Origin: Paenibacillus brasilensis
Lineage (GTDB): Bacteria; Bacillota; Bacilli; Paenibacillales; Paenibacillaceae
Assembly (NCBI RefSeq): GCF_009363115.1
Contig: NZ_CP045298.1
Span: 4,709,501-4,773,500, forward strand
DNA: 64,000 nucleotides
Direction of reading: 5' to 3'
Shown: positions 44,978 through 53,283 of the stretch, in pieces
How the letters are laid out: every line of letters begins with the position of its first letter
How positions within the stretch are numbered: the stretch's first letter is position 1
Notes under the pieces: model-generated
Seen by the model: the letters and a program-made list of their open reading frames with translations, nothing else
Told to the model about the DNA's origin: nothing
Database searches by the model: none
Program-made: the position numbers and the translations under genes

Positions 44978-45762
44978 ATATAGAAGTCAAGCACATCACC
45001 TTCAGTATTCACGATAAGCGGCTGATTGAAGACATCTGCCTTCAGGTCAAAATGGGAGAGCTGGTCGGTCTGATTGGTCCAAATGGCAGCGGCAAATCAA
45101 CGCTGCTCAAAAATATGTACCGTGTACTTAAGCCTGACAACGGATGGATAACACTGGATGGCCGGGATATGCTGCGCATGAAGTATAAGGAAACGGCCCG
45201 GCACATGGCGGTGGTGAGTCAGGATGCACCTCAGACGTTTGATTTTTCAGTACGGGACATCGTTTTGATGGGCCGCCATCCGCATAAAAAACTGTTCGAA
45301 GCGGATACCACTGTCGATTATGAATTGGTAGAACAGGCGTTGGAACGGGTAGGCATGGACATTCAGGCCGATCAGAGCTTTGCTACCTTGTCCGGTGGTG
45401 AAAAACAACGGGTGCTGATTGCCAGAGCGCTTGCCGGACAGGCGAAATTTCTTATGCTGGATGAGCCAACGAATCATTTGGATATCCGGTATCAGCTGCA
45501 AATTCTTGATTTGGTCAAAGCGCTTCAGGTAACTACGCTCGCTGCACTGCATGATTTGAATTTGGCGGCTTTGTATTGTGATCGAATATATGTATTACAA
45601 GAGGGCAAGGTGGTTGCCTGCGGTAGAACAGAGGATATACTTCAGCCGAATCTGCTGCGCAGTGTCTTCGGAGTGAAGACGGAAGTCTGCATCCATCCGA
45701 GAACCGGAAAGCCGAACATTACCTTTTTACCAGATTCTCTTAGAGAAGATGACGATTTATGA
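44974..45762 (+). CDS. FecE/BtuD-type ABC transporter ATPase
   Basis: This 262-residue ATPase has Walker A GPNGSGKST, signature LSGGEKQRVLIARAL, Walker B FLMLDEPTNHLD and an H-loop (ALHDLN). It starts inside the permease stop (ATGA overlap) and forms the FecE/BtuD-type subunit of the same importer. It ends 43 bases before the binding-protein gene. Confidence 0.92.
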   Translation: MNIEVKHITFSIHDKRLIEDICLQVKMGELVGLIGPNGSGKSTLLKNMYRVLKPDNGWITLDGRDMLRMKYKETARHMAVVSQDAPQTFDFSVRDIVLMGRHPHKKLFEADTTVDYELVEQALERVGMDIQADQSFATLSGGEKQRVLIARALAGQAKFLMLDEPTNHLDIRYQLQILDLVKALQVTTLAALHDLNLAALYCDRIYVLQEGKVVACGRTEDILQPNLLRSVFGVKTEVCIHPRTGKPNITFLPDSLREDDDL

Positions 45763-45804
45763 CGTAAACAGAATGCACCTATTTATGAAAGAGGAGCGGT
45801 ACAT

Positions 45805-46824
45805 ATGAAAAAATATAGCAACCGCGCAATATCATGGCTTATGCTTGCTTTGGCGACGGTGCTGCTATCAGCTTGCGGTTCAGGGAACACAGCTCAAACA
45901 ACCGATTCAGCCACAAACGGACAGCAGCCTGCCGCATCGCAATCGGCGACCAAGGAGACGCAGGTAGAACTTGAGAATATGGGCGTTACGATAATATTTC
46001 CCGAAGCTCCCAAACGCGCAGTTACACTGAACCAGCACGCAACAGAGGTGATGCTGGCCCTTGGACTGGAGTCCTCCATGGTAGGAACTGCGTATTTGGA
46101 TGATCAGATTTTGCCAGAATATAAGGCTCAATATGATAAAATCCCGGTACTGGCCAAGCAGTATCCGTCTAAAGAGGTATTTATGGCTGCTGCGCCGGAT
46201 TTTGCTTATGCAGGCTGGAAGAGCGCCTTTAATGATAAAAATCTTGGTTCCCGTGAGGAGCTTGCCGAGCAGGGAGTGGCGACCTATGTACAGGAATCAT
46301 CCAATATGCCGGGTTCAACGTTAGAAGATGTATATCTGGATATACTAAATATTGGACGCATTTTCCGGGTTGAAGACCGGGCAGACAAGCTGGTAGGTGA
46401 CATTCGTGGACAAGTGCAGTCCATTCAGACTCAAATTGGTACTGTCGAGAAGGCACCGAAGGTGTTTGTTTATGATAGCGGCGAAGATAAGCCTTTTACG
46501 GCTGCCAACAATTATCTGACCTCGTTGATTAAAAGTGTAAAGGCGAAAAATATTTTTGATGATATTAACAAAAGTTTTGCTGAGGTAAGCTGGGAAGAGG
46601 TTGTGAGCCGTAACCCTGACGTCATTGTAATTCTGGACTACGGAGACACCTCGCTGGAGGATAAAGAGAAGCTGCTTTTGAGCAAGCCTGCACTGGCAGG
46701 TGTGGAAGCGATCAAAAACAAACGATTTGTGGTGCTGCCCCTGTCCGCAGCGGCTGAAGGCATACGCGCACCAATTGCATTGAAAACCTTGGCTGTAGGT
46801 CTGTACCCGGACAAAGTGAAGTAA
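45805..46824 (+). CDS. FecB/BtuF-type substrate-binding lipoprotein
   Basis: The 339-residue lipoprotein has an N-terminal signal with lipobox LLSAC (Cys24), a Ser/Gln/Thr linker, and a two-lobed periplasmic-binding fold: PKRAVTLNQHATEVMLALGLE is the usual start of lobe 1, and EEVVSRNPDVIVILDYGD lies in lobe 2. GAGGAG precedes the ATG. Last gene of the Zur-led COG0523-FecBCD operon. No His-rich zinc loop is present, so it probably binds a chelate or cofactor rather than free zinc. Confidence 0.9.
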   Translation: MKKYSNRAISWLMLALATVLLSACGSGNTAQTTDSATNGQQPAASQSATKETQVELENMGVTIIFPEAPKRAVTLNQHATEVMLALGLESSMVGTAYLDDQILPEYKAQYDKIPVLAKQYPSKEVFMAAAPDFAYAGWKSAFNDKNLGSREELAEQGVATYVQESSNMPGSTLEDVYLDILNIGRIFRVEDRADKLVGDIRGQVQSIQTQIGTVEKAPKVFVYDSGEDKPFTAANNYLTSLIKSVKAKNIFDDINKSFAEVSWEEVVSRNPDVIVILDYGDTSLEDKEKLLLSKPALAGVEAIKNKRFVVLPLSAAAEGIRAPIALKTLAVGLYPDKVK

Positions 46825-46879
46825 ACAAAAGAGTTGTCAAAGCATTGACGAACCTTACCTAAACTGTTAAACTTGCTAA

Positions 46880-46919
46880 TGCGTAAAGGTTACGTTTATC
46901 GAACGCTTCTTTTTTTAAT
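46880..46919 (+). terminator. Weak terminator-like hairpin upstream of znu genes
   Basis: GCGT near 46880 pairs with ACGC near 46906 with inner AAA/TTT pairing, and TTCTTTTTTT follows. Just upstream TTGACG (46845) and TAAACT (46868), 17 bases apart, form a promoter-like pair whose transcript would meet this hairpin at once. Confidence 0.35.
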
Positions 46920-46925
46920 GCCAAA

Positions 46926-46940
46926 TCGTAATAATTACGG
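46926..46940. promoter_or_regulatory. Zur box upstream of znuCBA
   Basis: TCGTAATAATTACGG differs from the Zur consensus in the last base only. It lies 43 bases before the first possible znuC start. Confidence 0.8.
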
Positions 46941-46982
46941 TAGATGGTTTAATGATCATAAACGACCTGGAGGATCTGCGCA

Positions 46983-47744
46983 ATGAGGATTGCTCGGATG
47001 GCTCCAGGCTTTTTAAAGGAAAGGGAGATTTGCGTCATGTTATTGGCCTCATTGGAACAAGTCACTTTTGGCTACGGAGATGTTCCTAACTTGGTGGATG
47101 CCAATGTTGAAATTTTTTCCGGAGAATTTGTGGCAATTACCGGACCGAATGGTGCTTCCAAATCAACCATGCTTAAGCTGTTGCTGGGTTTGCTTCAGCC
47201 TTGGCGGGGCAAGGTGTTTATGTCTGATCGCACAGGTGAAGGCAAAAAGCTTGTTGTTGGATTTGTATCGCAACAAATCGCTGCCTTCAATGGTGGATTT
47301 CCAAGTACGATTCTGGAATTTGTCCGTTCAGGAAGATACACGCATGGCTCCTGGCTGCGCCGGATGCGGCCTGAGGATCATGCATTGACGGAGCAGGCGC
47401 TTCGTCAGGTAGGGATGTGGGATTTGCGCCATCGCAAGATTGGCGAATTGTCCGGTGGACAGAAGCAGCGCATTTGTGTTGCACGCGCGCTTGCGCAGGA
47501 ATCGGATTTGCTTATTTTGGATGAGCCTACCACAGGTATGGATCAGGAAAGCCGCCATCATTTCTATGACTTGATGAATCAGCAGGTCAAGGAATATGGA
47601 AGAACGGTAGTCATGGTCACGCATGGACTATCGGAAGTGCAACATTATTTGGATCGTATTATTGAGCTTGAGAGAAAGGAAGATGGCGGATGGAAATGCT
47701 GCACTACGACTTCATGCAGCGGGCATTTTGTGCCGGTGGGGTAA
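46983..47744 (+). CDS. znuC: Zinc ABC transporter ATPase ZnuC/AdcC
   Basis: The 253-residue ATPase has signature LSGGQKQRICVARAL, Walker B LLILDEPTTGMD and a Cys-rich end (GGWKCCTTTSCSGHF). The Walker A box reads GPNGASKST, with Ser in place of the usual Gly before Lys; I believe Bacillus orthologues share this. Two starts have ribosome sites: 46983 (GGAGG eight bases before) and 47037 (GGGAG), the latter giving the standard N-terminus. It overlaps znuB by 55 bases. It powers high-affinity zinc import. Confidence 0.9.
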   Translation: MRIARMAPGFLKEREICVMLLASLEQVTFGYGDVPNLVDANVEIFSGEFVAITGPNGASKSTMLKLLLGLLQPWRGKVFMSDRTGEGKKLVVGFVSQQIAAFNGGFPSTILEFVRSGRYTHGSWLRRMRPEDHALTEQALRQVGMWDLRHRKIGELSGGQKQRICVARALAQESDLLILDEPTTGMDQESRHHFYDLMNQQVKEYGRTVVMVTHGLSEVQHYLDRIIELERKEDGGWKCCTTTSCSGHFVPVG

Positions 47745-48547
47745 TTGCACTGCTGGCCTCGGTGCTTGGAGTGTACCTGATGCTGCGGCGTCAGGCTCTG
47801 ATGGCGGACATGCTTTCGCATGTATCGCTGGCAGGGGTGGCAGCGGGCGCCTATTTGGGCATGAACCCGACAATCACCGGTTTTATTGTAGCTGTGATCG
47901 GTGCGATTATCGTTGAATATGTCCGCAGATCGTATAAAACGTATAGTGAGATTTCTGTGGCTATTATTATGGTCGGCGGCTTATCGACGGCTGTTATTTT
48001 AATGAATCTGAATCAGAGCATTAATAAAGGGTTTTCTGCTTATTTGTTCGGTTCGGTGGTAGCGGTCAATCAGACAGAATTGATGTTGATGATCGTTGTG
48101 GCTGTGATCGGAGGTATTTTCTTTTTTGTCTTCCGACGCCCTTTGTACCAAATTACCTTTGATGAAGAAACGGCGAAGACAAACGGCCTTCCCGTCAAGT
48201 CTATTTCATTTGCGTTTAGTATTTTGACGGGGATGATTGTTGCCGCTGCAATGCCGATTGTTGGCGTGCTGCTGGTCTCTTCACTAATCGTACTCCCTGC
48301 TGCGCTGGCCATACGAATTGCACCGAGCTTCGCGGCAGCCATTTGGATATCTATGGTAACCGCTCTGATCGGTGTATTTACGGGTTTAACTGCCTCGTAT
48401 GAGCTGAGCACGCCCCCAGGGGGAACCATTGCCATGGTGCTATTATTATGCCTGATCTTGGGAGTGGTTATTCAAAAGCTGGTACGCAAGCTGAGTAAAC
48501 AGCAGACTTCCGGGCGGAAAAATGCGGTACGCAGTGAGAACAATTAA
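47690..48547 (+). CDS. znuB: Zinc ABC transporter permease ZnuB
   Basis: The 285-residue membrane protein of the ABC-3 family has seven to eight helices: GVYLMLRRQALMADMLSH is the conserved early segment, then GLPVKSISFAFSILTGM and SSLIVLPAALA. GGAAG lies before the ATG. It overlaps znuC and precedes znuA by 40 bases. It forms the membrane channel of the zinc importer controlled by Zur. Confidence 0.92.
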   Translation: MEMLHYDFMQRAFCAGGVIALLASVLGVYLMLRRQALMADMLSHVSLAGVAAGAYLGMNPTITGFIVAVIGAIIVEYVRRSYKTYSEISVAIIMVGGLSTAVILMNLNQSINKGFSAYLFGSVVAVNQTELMLMIVVAVIGGIFFFVFRRPLYQITFDEETAKTNGLPVKSISFAFSILTGMIVAAAMPIVGVLLVSSLIVLPAALAIRIAPSFAAAIWISMVTALIGVFTGLTASYELSTPPGGTIAMVLLLCLILGVVIQKLVRKLSKQQTSGRKNAVRSENN

Positions 48548-48587
48548 AAATAGTAATTAAAAATAAACAGTTAAAGGAGTTATGAAC

Positions 48588-49565
48588 ATGAATACATGGT
48601 TCAAAAAATCATTCGTATTGTCTGCGGGACTGGCACTTATTTTGTCCGGCTGTGGTGCCAAATCCGATAATGCGGCTACAAATGCTTCCCCAACCGAGCC
48701 GAATACGGCAAAAAAGCTGAACGTGGTCACCACTTTTTATCCGATGTATGAATTTACAAGGCAAGTCGCCGGAGATCATGCGAACGTAACAGCCTTGATT
48801 CCAGCCGGTGCCGAGCCACATGACTGGGAACCAAGCGCCAAGGATATGGCACAGGTCAAGGACGCTGACGTTTTTGTATATAACGGTATCGTCGAAGGCT
48901 GGGCAGAGCAGGCTTTGAGCAGCGCGTCTAATGACAAGCGTGTTGTGGTCGAAGCAAGCAAAGGGCTGAACCTGATGGAAGGTACTGCTGAGGAGGAAGA
49001 AGGCGAGGCACACGCAGAGGAAGGTCATAGTCATGATCATGTGCTGGACCCTCATGTATGGCTTGATCCCGTATTGGCGCAAAAGGAAGTAGAGTCTATT
49101 GAAGCGGGTCTTGCACAAGCCGATCCTGCCAACAAAGCCGATTATGAAAAAAATGCAGATGCTTATATCGCCAAGCTGAAAGATCTGGATACAGCGTTCA
49201 AAACAGGTCTGAAGGATGTAAAACGCAAAGACTTTATTACACAGCATGCTGCTTTTAGCTATTTGGCCAAGCAATACGGTCTGACTCAAGTACCGATTGC
49301 CGGACTTTCTCCGGAGCAAGAGCCTACACCGGACAAACTGGCGGATATTATCAAATTTTCCAAAGCAAACAATGTAAAGACCATTTTCTTTGAAACCCTC
49401 GTAGATCCGAAGGTTGCTCAGACCGTAGCCACTGAAATCGGTGCAAAAACGGATGTTCTGAATCCGCTCGAAGGATTGACGGATGAAGACAAGCAAAACA
49501 ACCTGGACTACCTTGGTGTGATGAAAAACAATCTGGAGGCTTTGAAGAAAGCTCTGAATGAATAA
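48588..49565 (+). CDS. znuA: Zinc-binding lipoprotein ZnuA/AdcA-like
   Basis: The protein of about 325 residues is a cluster-9 metal-binding protein. It has a lipobox (LSGCG), VVTTFYPMYEFTRQVAGD, and metal histidines in AEPHDWEPS, DPHVWLDP and TQHAAFSYLA. The acidic His-rich loop (EEGEAHAEEGHSHDH, about 138-152) is typical of zinc-specific members. The ATG at 48588, nine bases after AAAGGAG, is preferred to 48582, which is too close. It delivers zinc to ZnuB/ZnuC. Confidence 0.93.
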   Translation: MNTWFKKSFVLSAGLALILSGCGAKSDNAATNASPTEPNTAKKLNVVTTFYPMYEFTRQVAGDHANVTALIPAGAEPHDWEPSAKDMAQVKDADVFVYNGIVEGWAEQALSSASNDKRVVVEASKGLNLMEGTAEEEEGEAHAEEGHSHDHVLDPHVWLDPVLAQKEVESIEAGLAQADPANKADYEKNADAYIAKLKDLDTAFKTGLKDVKRKDFITQHAAFSYLAKQYGLTQVPIAGLSPEQEPTPDKLADIIKFSKANNVKTIFFETLVDPKVAQTVATEIGAKTDVLNPLEGLTDEDKQNNLDYLGVMKNNLEALKKALNE

Positions 49566-49571
49566 AGTCTG

Positions 49572-49608
49572 TAAACTGACATCGGTATGACCACGGTGTC
49601 AGTTTTTT
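49572..49608 (+). terminator. Terminator of znuCBA
   Basis: AAACTGACA pairs with TGTCAGTTT, followed by TTTT. Confidence 0.85.
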
Positions 49609-49610
49609 AT

Positions 49611-49690
49611 GTCTATATAAACTGGACTTAAAAGTTACTTATCGTGCCACTGCGCACCCGGATGGTGCTTCCCATCGCCACCGCCCCCGG
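49611..49690 (-). repeat. Dispersed intergenic repeat, copy A
   Basis: Read on the minus strand this segment closely matches 62024-62102: both contain ATGGGAAGCACCATCCG, then TGCGYAGTGGC, then AACTTTT(T)AAG and CAGTTTATATA in the same order and spacing. ATGG/CCAT can form a short hairpin. Placed between znuA and the oxidoreductase gene. Nature unknown. Confidence 0.65.
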
Positions 49691-49753
49691 GTTTCTTGAA
49701 TAAAGCCTTTAGTCAGGGTAGAAATCCGGGGAAGTAATGCTTCCGAAGCGAGC

Positions 49754-50332
49754 TTAATGATCCTTGCCATAATTCAAACCTAAGCGATAAGCTTGATTCA
49801 GCAGCATTTCGTAATGACCGGGATTTGAATCTAGGGTCTCATATAAGAATTCAACCTTGGAATTGGAAACACCGCAATAATCTGCAATTCCCACATTCAG
49901 CAGATGAGTAATCATTTCATCATAGTTACGCTTTTTCATCTGTTCTTTCGAAACGCCAGCCAAACCAATCCACAAGACATGCTGATGATGAAGATGGTTC
50001 GAACCGTACGCAAACCCATTGTTCCATACACGGTCAATATACCCCTTTAGCATAGCTGGCAAATGCCACCACCAAAGTGGAAAAATAAATGCCAAAGCAT
50101 CATGTTCCTTCATCCGCCTTATTTCCATTTCTACTTCAGGGGAAAAGGACTGTTCCGCAACGGACCAATCGGGTTCATCTGCTCCTTTTAAAACAGGATC
50201 AAAACCAATCCCGTGCAAATCCAATATCTCATAGTCGTGGCCAGCCTCGGCAAGACCTTGTACGAAACGACCGGCCACCTCAAAGGTCAAGGAATCTTTT
50301 CTCGGGTGTGAAACAACGCTTAATACTTTCAT
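49754..50332 (-). CDS. Flavodoxin-fold NAD(P)H-quinone oxidoreductase
   Basis: The 192-residue protein belongs to the MdaB/YwrO/NQO-type flavodoxin-like family: VVSHPRKDSLTFEVA is the phosphate-binding start, and FIFPLWWWHLPAMLKGYIDRVW is the family hallmark for flavin and quinone contacts. It reduces quinones or nitro compounds by two electrons. GAAAGGTAGTG lies before the start. It is divergent from an HxlR-family regulator at 50571, which typically controls such reductases in response to electrophiles. Confidence 0.88.
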   Translation of the reverse strand: MKVLSVVSHPRKDSLTFEVAGRFVQGLAEAGHDYEILDLHGIGFDPVLKGADEPDWSVAEQSFSPEVEMEIRRMKEHDALAFIFPLWWWHLPAMLKGYIDRVWNNGFAYGSNHLHHQHVLWIGLAGVSKEQMKKRNYDEMITHLLNVGIADYCGVSNSKVEFLYETLDSNPGHYEMLLNQAYRLGLNYGKDH

Positions 50333-50570
50333 GCTTGTATCTTCACTACCTTTCTCAACAGCTAATTTCTAGCCATGATCAATGGCTGATGCTATTATAA
50401 ACAGTAGGAAAATGATCTGGAAGTACGCACTTTTAAGTTCTATAGGATGATACAGGTGCCATAGGAACATGGAAGTACCCTAGGTAGATTCCCTAGAAAC
50501 TGACCTGAGTAACGGATTGAAGTGATGGGTTGTTCTAAGCAAACGTAGCCTTTTAACGGAGGTTTAAGAG

Positions 50571-50960
50571 ATGACTGAACAGATGAAAAATAGCGTTCAA
50601 AAAAAGTATCAAGTTGGAGTGGAGGCGGCTTTAGAAGTAATGGGAGGAAAATGGAAGCCTTTAATTATCTACCATTTGATGACAGGGCGGAAACGAACGT
50701 CTGAGCTTCGTCGGTTAATGCCTGGCATTACTCAAAAAATGCTGACCACTCAGCTCAGAGGCCTGGAAAAGGATGAGATCGTTACACGAAAGGTTTATAA
50801 TGAGATCCCTCCTAAAGTGGAGTATGGGTTAACGCACTACGGCTGGGGATTAAAACCCGCGCTAGACCATTTATGCTATTGGGGAGAGGACCACCTGGAA
50901 AAGATTCATGGAGACAAATCCAAGGTTTTGGAAGAATTCCAAGGCTGCTGTTTAGAGTAA
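50571..50960 (+). CDS. HxlR-family transcriptional regulator
   Basis: The 129-residue winged-helix protein carries VMGGKWKPLIIYHLM, TSELRRLMPGITQKMLTTQLRGLE and VEYGLTHYGWGL, the HxlR signature. ACGGAGG precedes the ATG. The usual N-terminal redox cysteine of YodB/HypR proteins is not seen, but a Cys pair lies at the C-terminus (CCLE). It probably regulates the divergent quinone reductase. A repeated TGGAAGTAC (50418 and 50470) in the shared gap could be its site. Confidence 0.88.
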   Translation: MTEQMKNSVQKKYQVGVEAALEVMGGKWKPLIIYHLMTGRKRTSELRRLMPGITQKMLTTQLRGLEKDEIVTRKVYNEIPPKVEYGLTHYGWGLKPALDHLCYWGEDHLEKIHGDKSKVLEEFQGCCLE

Positions 50961-51053
50961 ATATCACAATTTGTACACTTGTTAGTCGTGTTTTACAACT
51001 TTATGATTATATTTGCTTATTACTGTAAGCATTTTTTCTATATGCAGAGCATA

Positions 51054-51099
51054 AAAAAACGATCTATCTCCATTAGACAGGAGAATGATCGTTTTTTTC
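51054..51099 (-). terminator. Hairpin ending the small XRE gene
   Basis: AAAAAACGATC pairs with GATCGTTTTTTT across 51054-51099. It overlaps the last codons of the minus-strand gene and may work in both directions. Confidence 0.7.
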
Positions 51100-51264
51100 A
51101 TTGCGTGGGATATATTCCAGAACATCGCTCAGATCTATGCGTTTGGTCTTACCATCGCACATATCGTAAATTAAGTTCGATCGAACTTTTGCTTTGCGAG
51201 CCAAGGCATTTTTTGTGATTCCTGCTTTGCCCAATGTTTCTTCTAACTTTATGTTTATCGCCAA
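51073..51264 (-). CDS. Small XRE/Cro-type DNA-binding protein
   Basis: The 63-residue protein consists of a single helix-turn-helix: LEETLGKAGITKNALARKAKVRSNLIYDMCDG and LSDVLEYI fit the YozG/HTH_26 type. The start is a TTG at 51264 with AGGAGG nine bases upstream. Such proteins often come from mobile elements or act as small repressors. No partner toxin is seen nearby. Confidence 0.75.
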   Translation of the reverse strand: MAINIKLEETLGKAGITKNALARKAKVRSNLIYDMCDGKTKRIDLSDVLEYIPRNEKNDHSPV

Positions 51265-51560
51265 AGATCATCACCTCCTGCGGAGTAGCACGATTGATGA
51301 CTTTTAAATTCAACTTACATAGTGCTAAGGTTTCAGTGGATACCTAGTACTTTGTGATCTTCATACTACAGGAATGAATTACGTCATTGTGAAACGTTTT
51401 TTTGAAAACTAATTCTGTAGTAGCTAGTTTCAAATTGCTTTTATAATTCATTGGTAGCGTTTTTATTTTTACAGATTTTTTCTATTAATATTGTTTGTTT
51501 TTTCACCGATATTGAAACTTGAGTGTGGCATATAATCTACAACGGATTGGGGCGATTATT

Positions 51561-51923
51561 TTGGCAACAGTTATAATAGTGGATGATTCTTTATTTATGC
51601 GTTCTGTGCTTAAAGATATCTTTTTGGATTTAGGTCACTCTGTGATTGCAGAGGCAGAAAATGGGTATGATGCAGTCTTGAAATACGCGCACTTTCGTCC
51701 GGACTTAATTACCATGGATATCAATATGCCTAAGATGGATGGACTTGAGGCCGTTAAAAAGATTGTCGAGCTTGATCCACAGGCCAACATTTTAATGTGT
51801 TCTGCTTTGGGCCAGCACGAAGCGATTATCAAAGCATTTCAGGCAGGCGCAAAAGACTTTATTGTTAAGCCATTTGAGATGGAAAGGGTCGTAAATGCAG
51901 TCTCAAAAATGCTTGGTAGTTAA
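51561..51923 (+). CDS. Single-domain response regulator (CheY-like)
   Basis: The 120-residue receiver domain has the acidic pair Asp8/Asp9, phospho-acceptor Asp53 in LITMDINMPKMDG, a Ser near 81 and Lys103 in FIVKPF. No output domain is attached. The TTG start at 51561 gives the standard ATVIIVDDS N-terminus; no strong ribosome site is visible, and a GTG/ATG further up would add an odd tail. About 300 bases of AT-rich sequence precede it. It is followed 52 bases later by an unknown protein. No kinase lies in the window, so it is an orphan that may serve chemotaxis or another phosphorelay. Confidence 0.85.
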   Translation: MATVIIVDDSLFMRSVLKDIFLDLGHSVIAEAENGYDAVLKYAHFRPDLITMDINMPKMDGLEAVKKIVELDPQANILMCSALGQHEAIIKAFQAGAKDFIVKPFEMERVVNAVSKMLGS

Positions 51924-51974
51924 TGAATACAGATTTTAATACATAAAAATTGAACAATTTGAAATAAGAAATCC

Positions 51975-52496
51975 ATGGATATTTTCACGAATATGGAGAT
52001 GAAGAGGATGAGCAATCGGGTATTGTCTCAAAAGGTATTTATAGATGAACTGATCACTACGATCAGGAATGGTGGGCTTGTTCCTGTAAATTATGAACAG
52101 CTCATAAATGAACATAGAGAAAGAATGGATGCTCTTAACAATGAGCTTACGATGCGTATAGAGGGATTAGAGACAGATTTGGTTTCTGCCTCGACGCATT
52201 CCATTCCTTTTTCCAATGGTGAAATTGTATTTCTGGCACGTTATATTGTACTTATGGGCGATCATACCGAGGGTTATTTTGTGTTCTACCGAGCAGAGGA
52301 CTGTGAAAGTCCGGAAGAGGTTCAGTTTATAACAAGCTCTTATCAGCTTCCTCATTTGTTGCTTGAGCTGGCGCTTACTTTAAAAAAACATGGCACGAGT
52401 GAGCCCGTTGATATTTTGACTTATTGGAATGGACCTGTTTATCCGTTAAAAGATTTGAATAAAGAGGATATCAAGCTGTCCACCTATGAATTTTAA
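51975..52496 (+). CDS. Hypothetical protein next to the CheY-like gene
   Basis: This 173-residue protein is soluble. An N-terminal helical part (about 1-75) includes LSQKVFIDELITTIRNGGLVPVNYEQL and an amphipathic coiled stretch (HRERMDALNNELTMRIEGLETDL). A mixed alpha/beta region with aromatic residues follows. I do not recognise it. Several ATG codons (51975, 51993, 52008) could be the start. The gap to the receiver gene is small, so they may be co-expressed. Confidence 0.6.
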   Translation: MDIFTNMEMKRMSNRVLSQKVFIDELITTIRNGGLVPVNYEQLINEHRERMDALNNELTMRIEGLETDLVSASTHSIPFSNGEIVFLARYIVLMGDHTEGYFVFYRAEDCESPEEVQFITSSYQLPHLLLELALTLKKHGTSEPVDILTYWNGPVYPLKDLNKEDIKLSTYEF

Positions 52497-52534
52497 AGCT
52501 ATAGTAAGGATGAGGAGCAGCGAGTTTGGCAATG

Positions 52535-52572
52535 CCTTTCGATAGGTAACTTTTAAGTTCAGCTTATATAGG
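52535..52572 (+). repeat. Partial copy of the dispersed repeat, copy B
   Basis: GATAGGTAACTTTTAAG then TTCAGCTTATATAGG matches the 3' part of copies A and C, whereas the 5' half has diverged beyond clear recognition. Confidence 0.45.
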
Positions 52573-52626
52573 TATGAAATCCCTTGAGAGAGTCAAATCC
52601 CTCAGGGGATTTTTTACATTGATAAT

Positions 52627-52663
52627 CAAACGCATGTTCGCATATAATACAAACAAACGTTCG
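52627..52663. promoter_or_regulatory. Two LexA-type SOS boxes around a -10 element
   Basis: CAAACGCATGTTCG (52627-52640) and CAAACAAACGTTCG (52650-52663) each match the Bacillus LexA consensus CGAACN4GTTCG at 9 of 10 defined bases. TATAAT (52643-52648) lies between them, so binding would block transcription of the following pair. Confidence 0.65.
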
Positions 52664-52681
52664 AATAAGGAGTGAAGGATC

Positions 52682-52876
52682 ATGCTGGAAAAATACGTGG
52701 GGCAGATCGTGGAAATCGTGTATATGGACCGGAAGGGCAAACTGTCTCATCGGCGCATTGAGGTGCATCGTGTGCAAAATGGTTTGATACGGGCTGCCTG
52801 TTTACTGACAGGCCAGCCGCGCGTTTTTCGATTAGATCATGTACTGGCATGGCATCCTGTAACCCAAACAGCATAG
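52682..52876 (+). CDS. Small WYL-like protein
   Basis: This 64-residue protein has five predicted beta-strands (GQIVEIVYMDRKG, RRIEVHRVQNGLIRAAC, RVFRLDHVLAWHPV), like a stand-alone WYL core or a YolD partner. The ATG follows AAGGAG. Two LexA boxes precede it and the YolD-like gene follows at 12 bases, so it belongs to the SOS response. Molecular role unknown. Confidence 0.75.
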   Translation: MLEKYVGQIVEIVYMDRKGKLSHRRIEVHRVQNGLIRAACLLTGQPRVFRLDHVLAWHPVTQTA

Positions 52877-52888
52877 GAGGCGTTTACG

Positions 52889-53224
52889 ATGGGGAAAAAG
52901 CTTGAAGGGAATGGCATATGGGAAAGCTCGCGCATGATCTTGCCTGAGCATCGGGATGCGTATCTGAGACTAATGAAGGAGCAGGGCAGACGTGACAAGC
53001 CGACACTGGACGATCAGGAGATGTGGCAGATTGAACAGGCCCTTATTATTTCCTATAATAAACGGAAGTCTATTACGCTGCGGGTATTTAATCCGTTTGA
53101 TGACGAGGAGTTGTGTGGGCTTGTAACGGTGATTAACACGAGTCGGCGAGAAGTGAAGCTGTCCCGTGGAGAAGAGGACTTTAGCTGGATTAAGCTGGAG
53201 GAAATTATCGAGGCGAATATATAG
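52889..53224 (+). CDS. YolD-like family protein
   Basis: The 111-residue protein has GNGIWESSRMILPEHRDAYLR near the start and a beta-rich second half (KSITLRVF, ELCGLVTVINTSRREVKLS), the YolD-like pattern. In Bacillus YolD genes pair with Y-family polymerases such as UvrX or YqjW and respond to DNA damage; no polymerase gene is adjacent here. GGAGG precedes the ATG. It is the second gene of the LexA-box operon. Confidence 0.85.
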   Translation: MGKKLEGNGIWESSRMILPEHRDAYLRLMKEQGRRDKPTLDDQEMWQIEQALIISYNKRKSITLRVFNPFDDEELCGLVTVINTSRREVKLSRGEEDFSWIKLEEIIEANI

Positions 53225-53247
53225 CAACAATAGGATTGTAGTGAAGT

Positions 53248-53281
53248 TTGACAAGTATGTTTTAGTACTGTATAGTGCTAA
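53248..53281 (+). promoter_or_regulatory. tetR promoter with overlapping operator
   Basis: TTGACA (53248-53253), a 17-base spacer and TATAGT (53271-53276) form a near-consensus sigma-A promoter. An imperfect 20-base palindrome (53262-53281, TTAGTACT...GTGCTAA) covers the -10 element and recurs at 53881. The start point would be about 53283, next to the ATG. Confidence 0.75.
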
Positions 53282-53283
53282 TT

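Noticed and set aside
48542..48580. Possible fifth Zur box before znuA
   Set aside because: Only an AT-rich TAGTAATTA stretch; too far from the consensus.
50418..50478. Repeated TGGAAGTAC before the HxlR gene as an operator
   Set aside because: Nine bases repeated once at 52 bases distance is too weak to list as a site; mentioned only with the gene.
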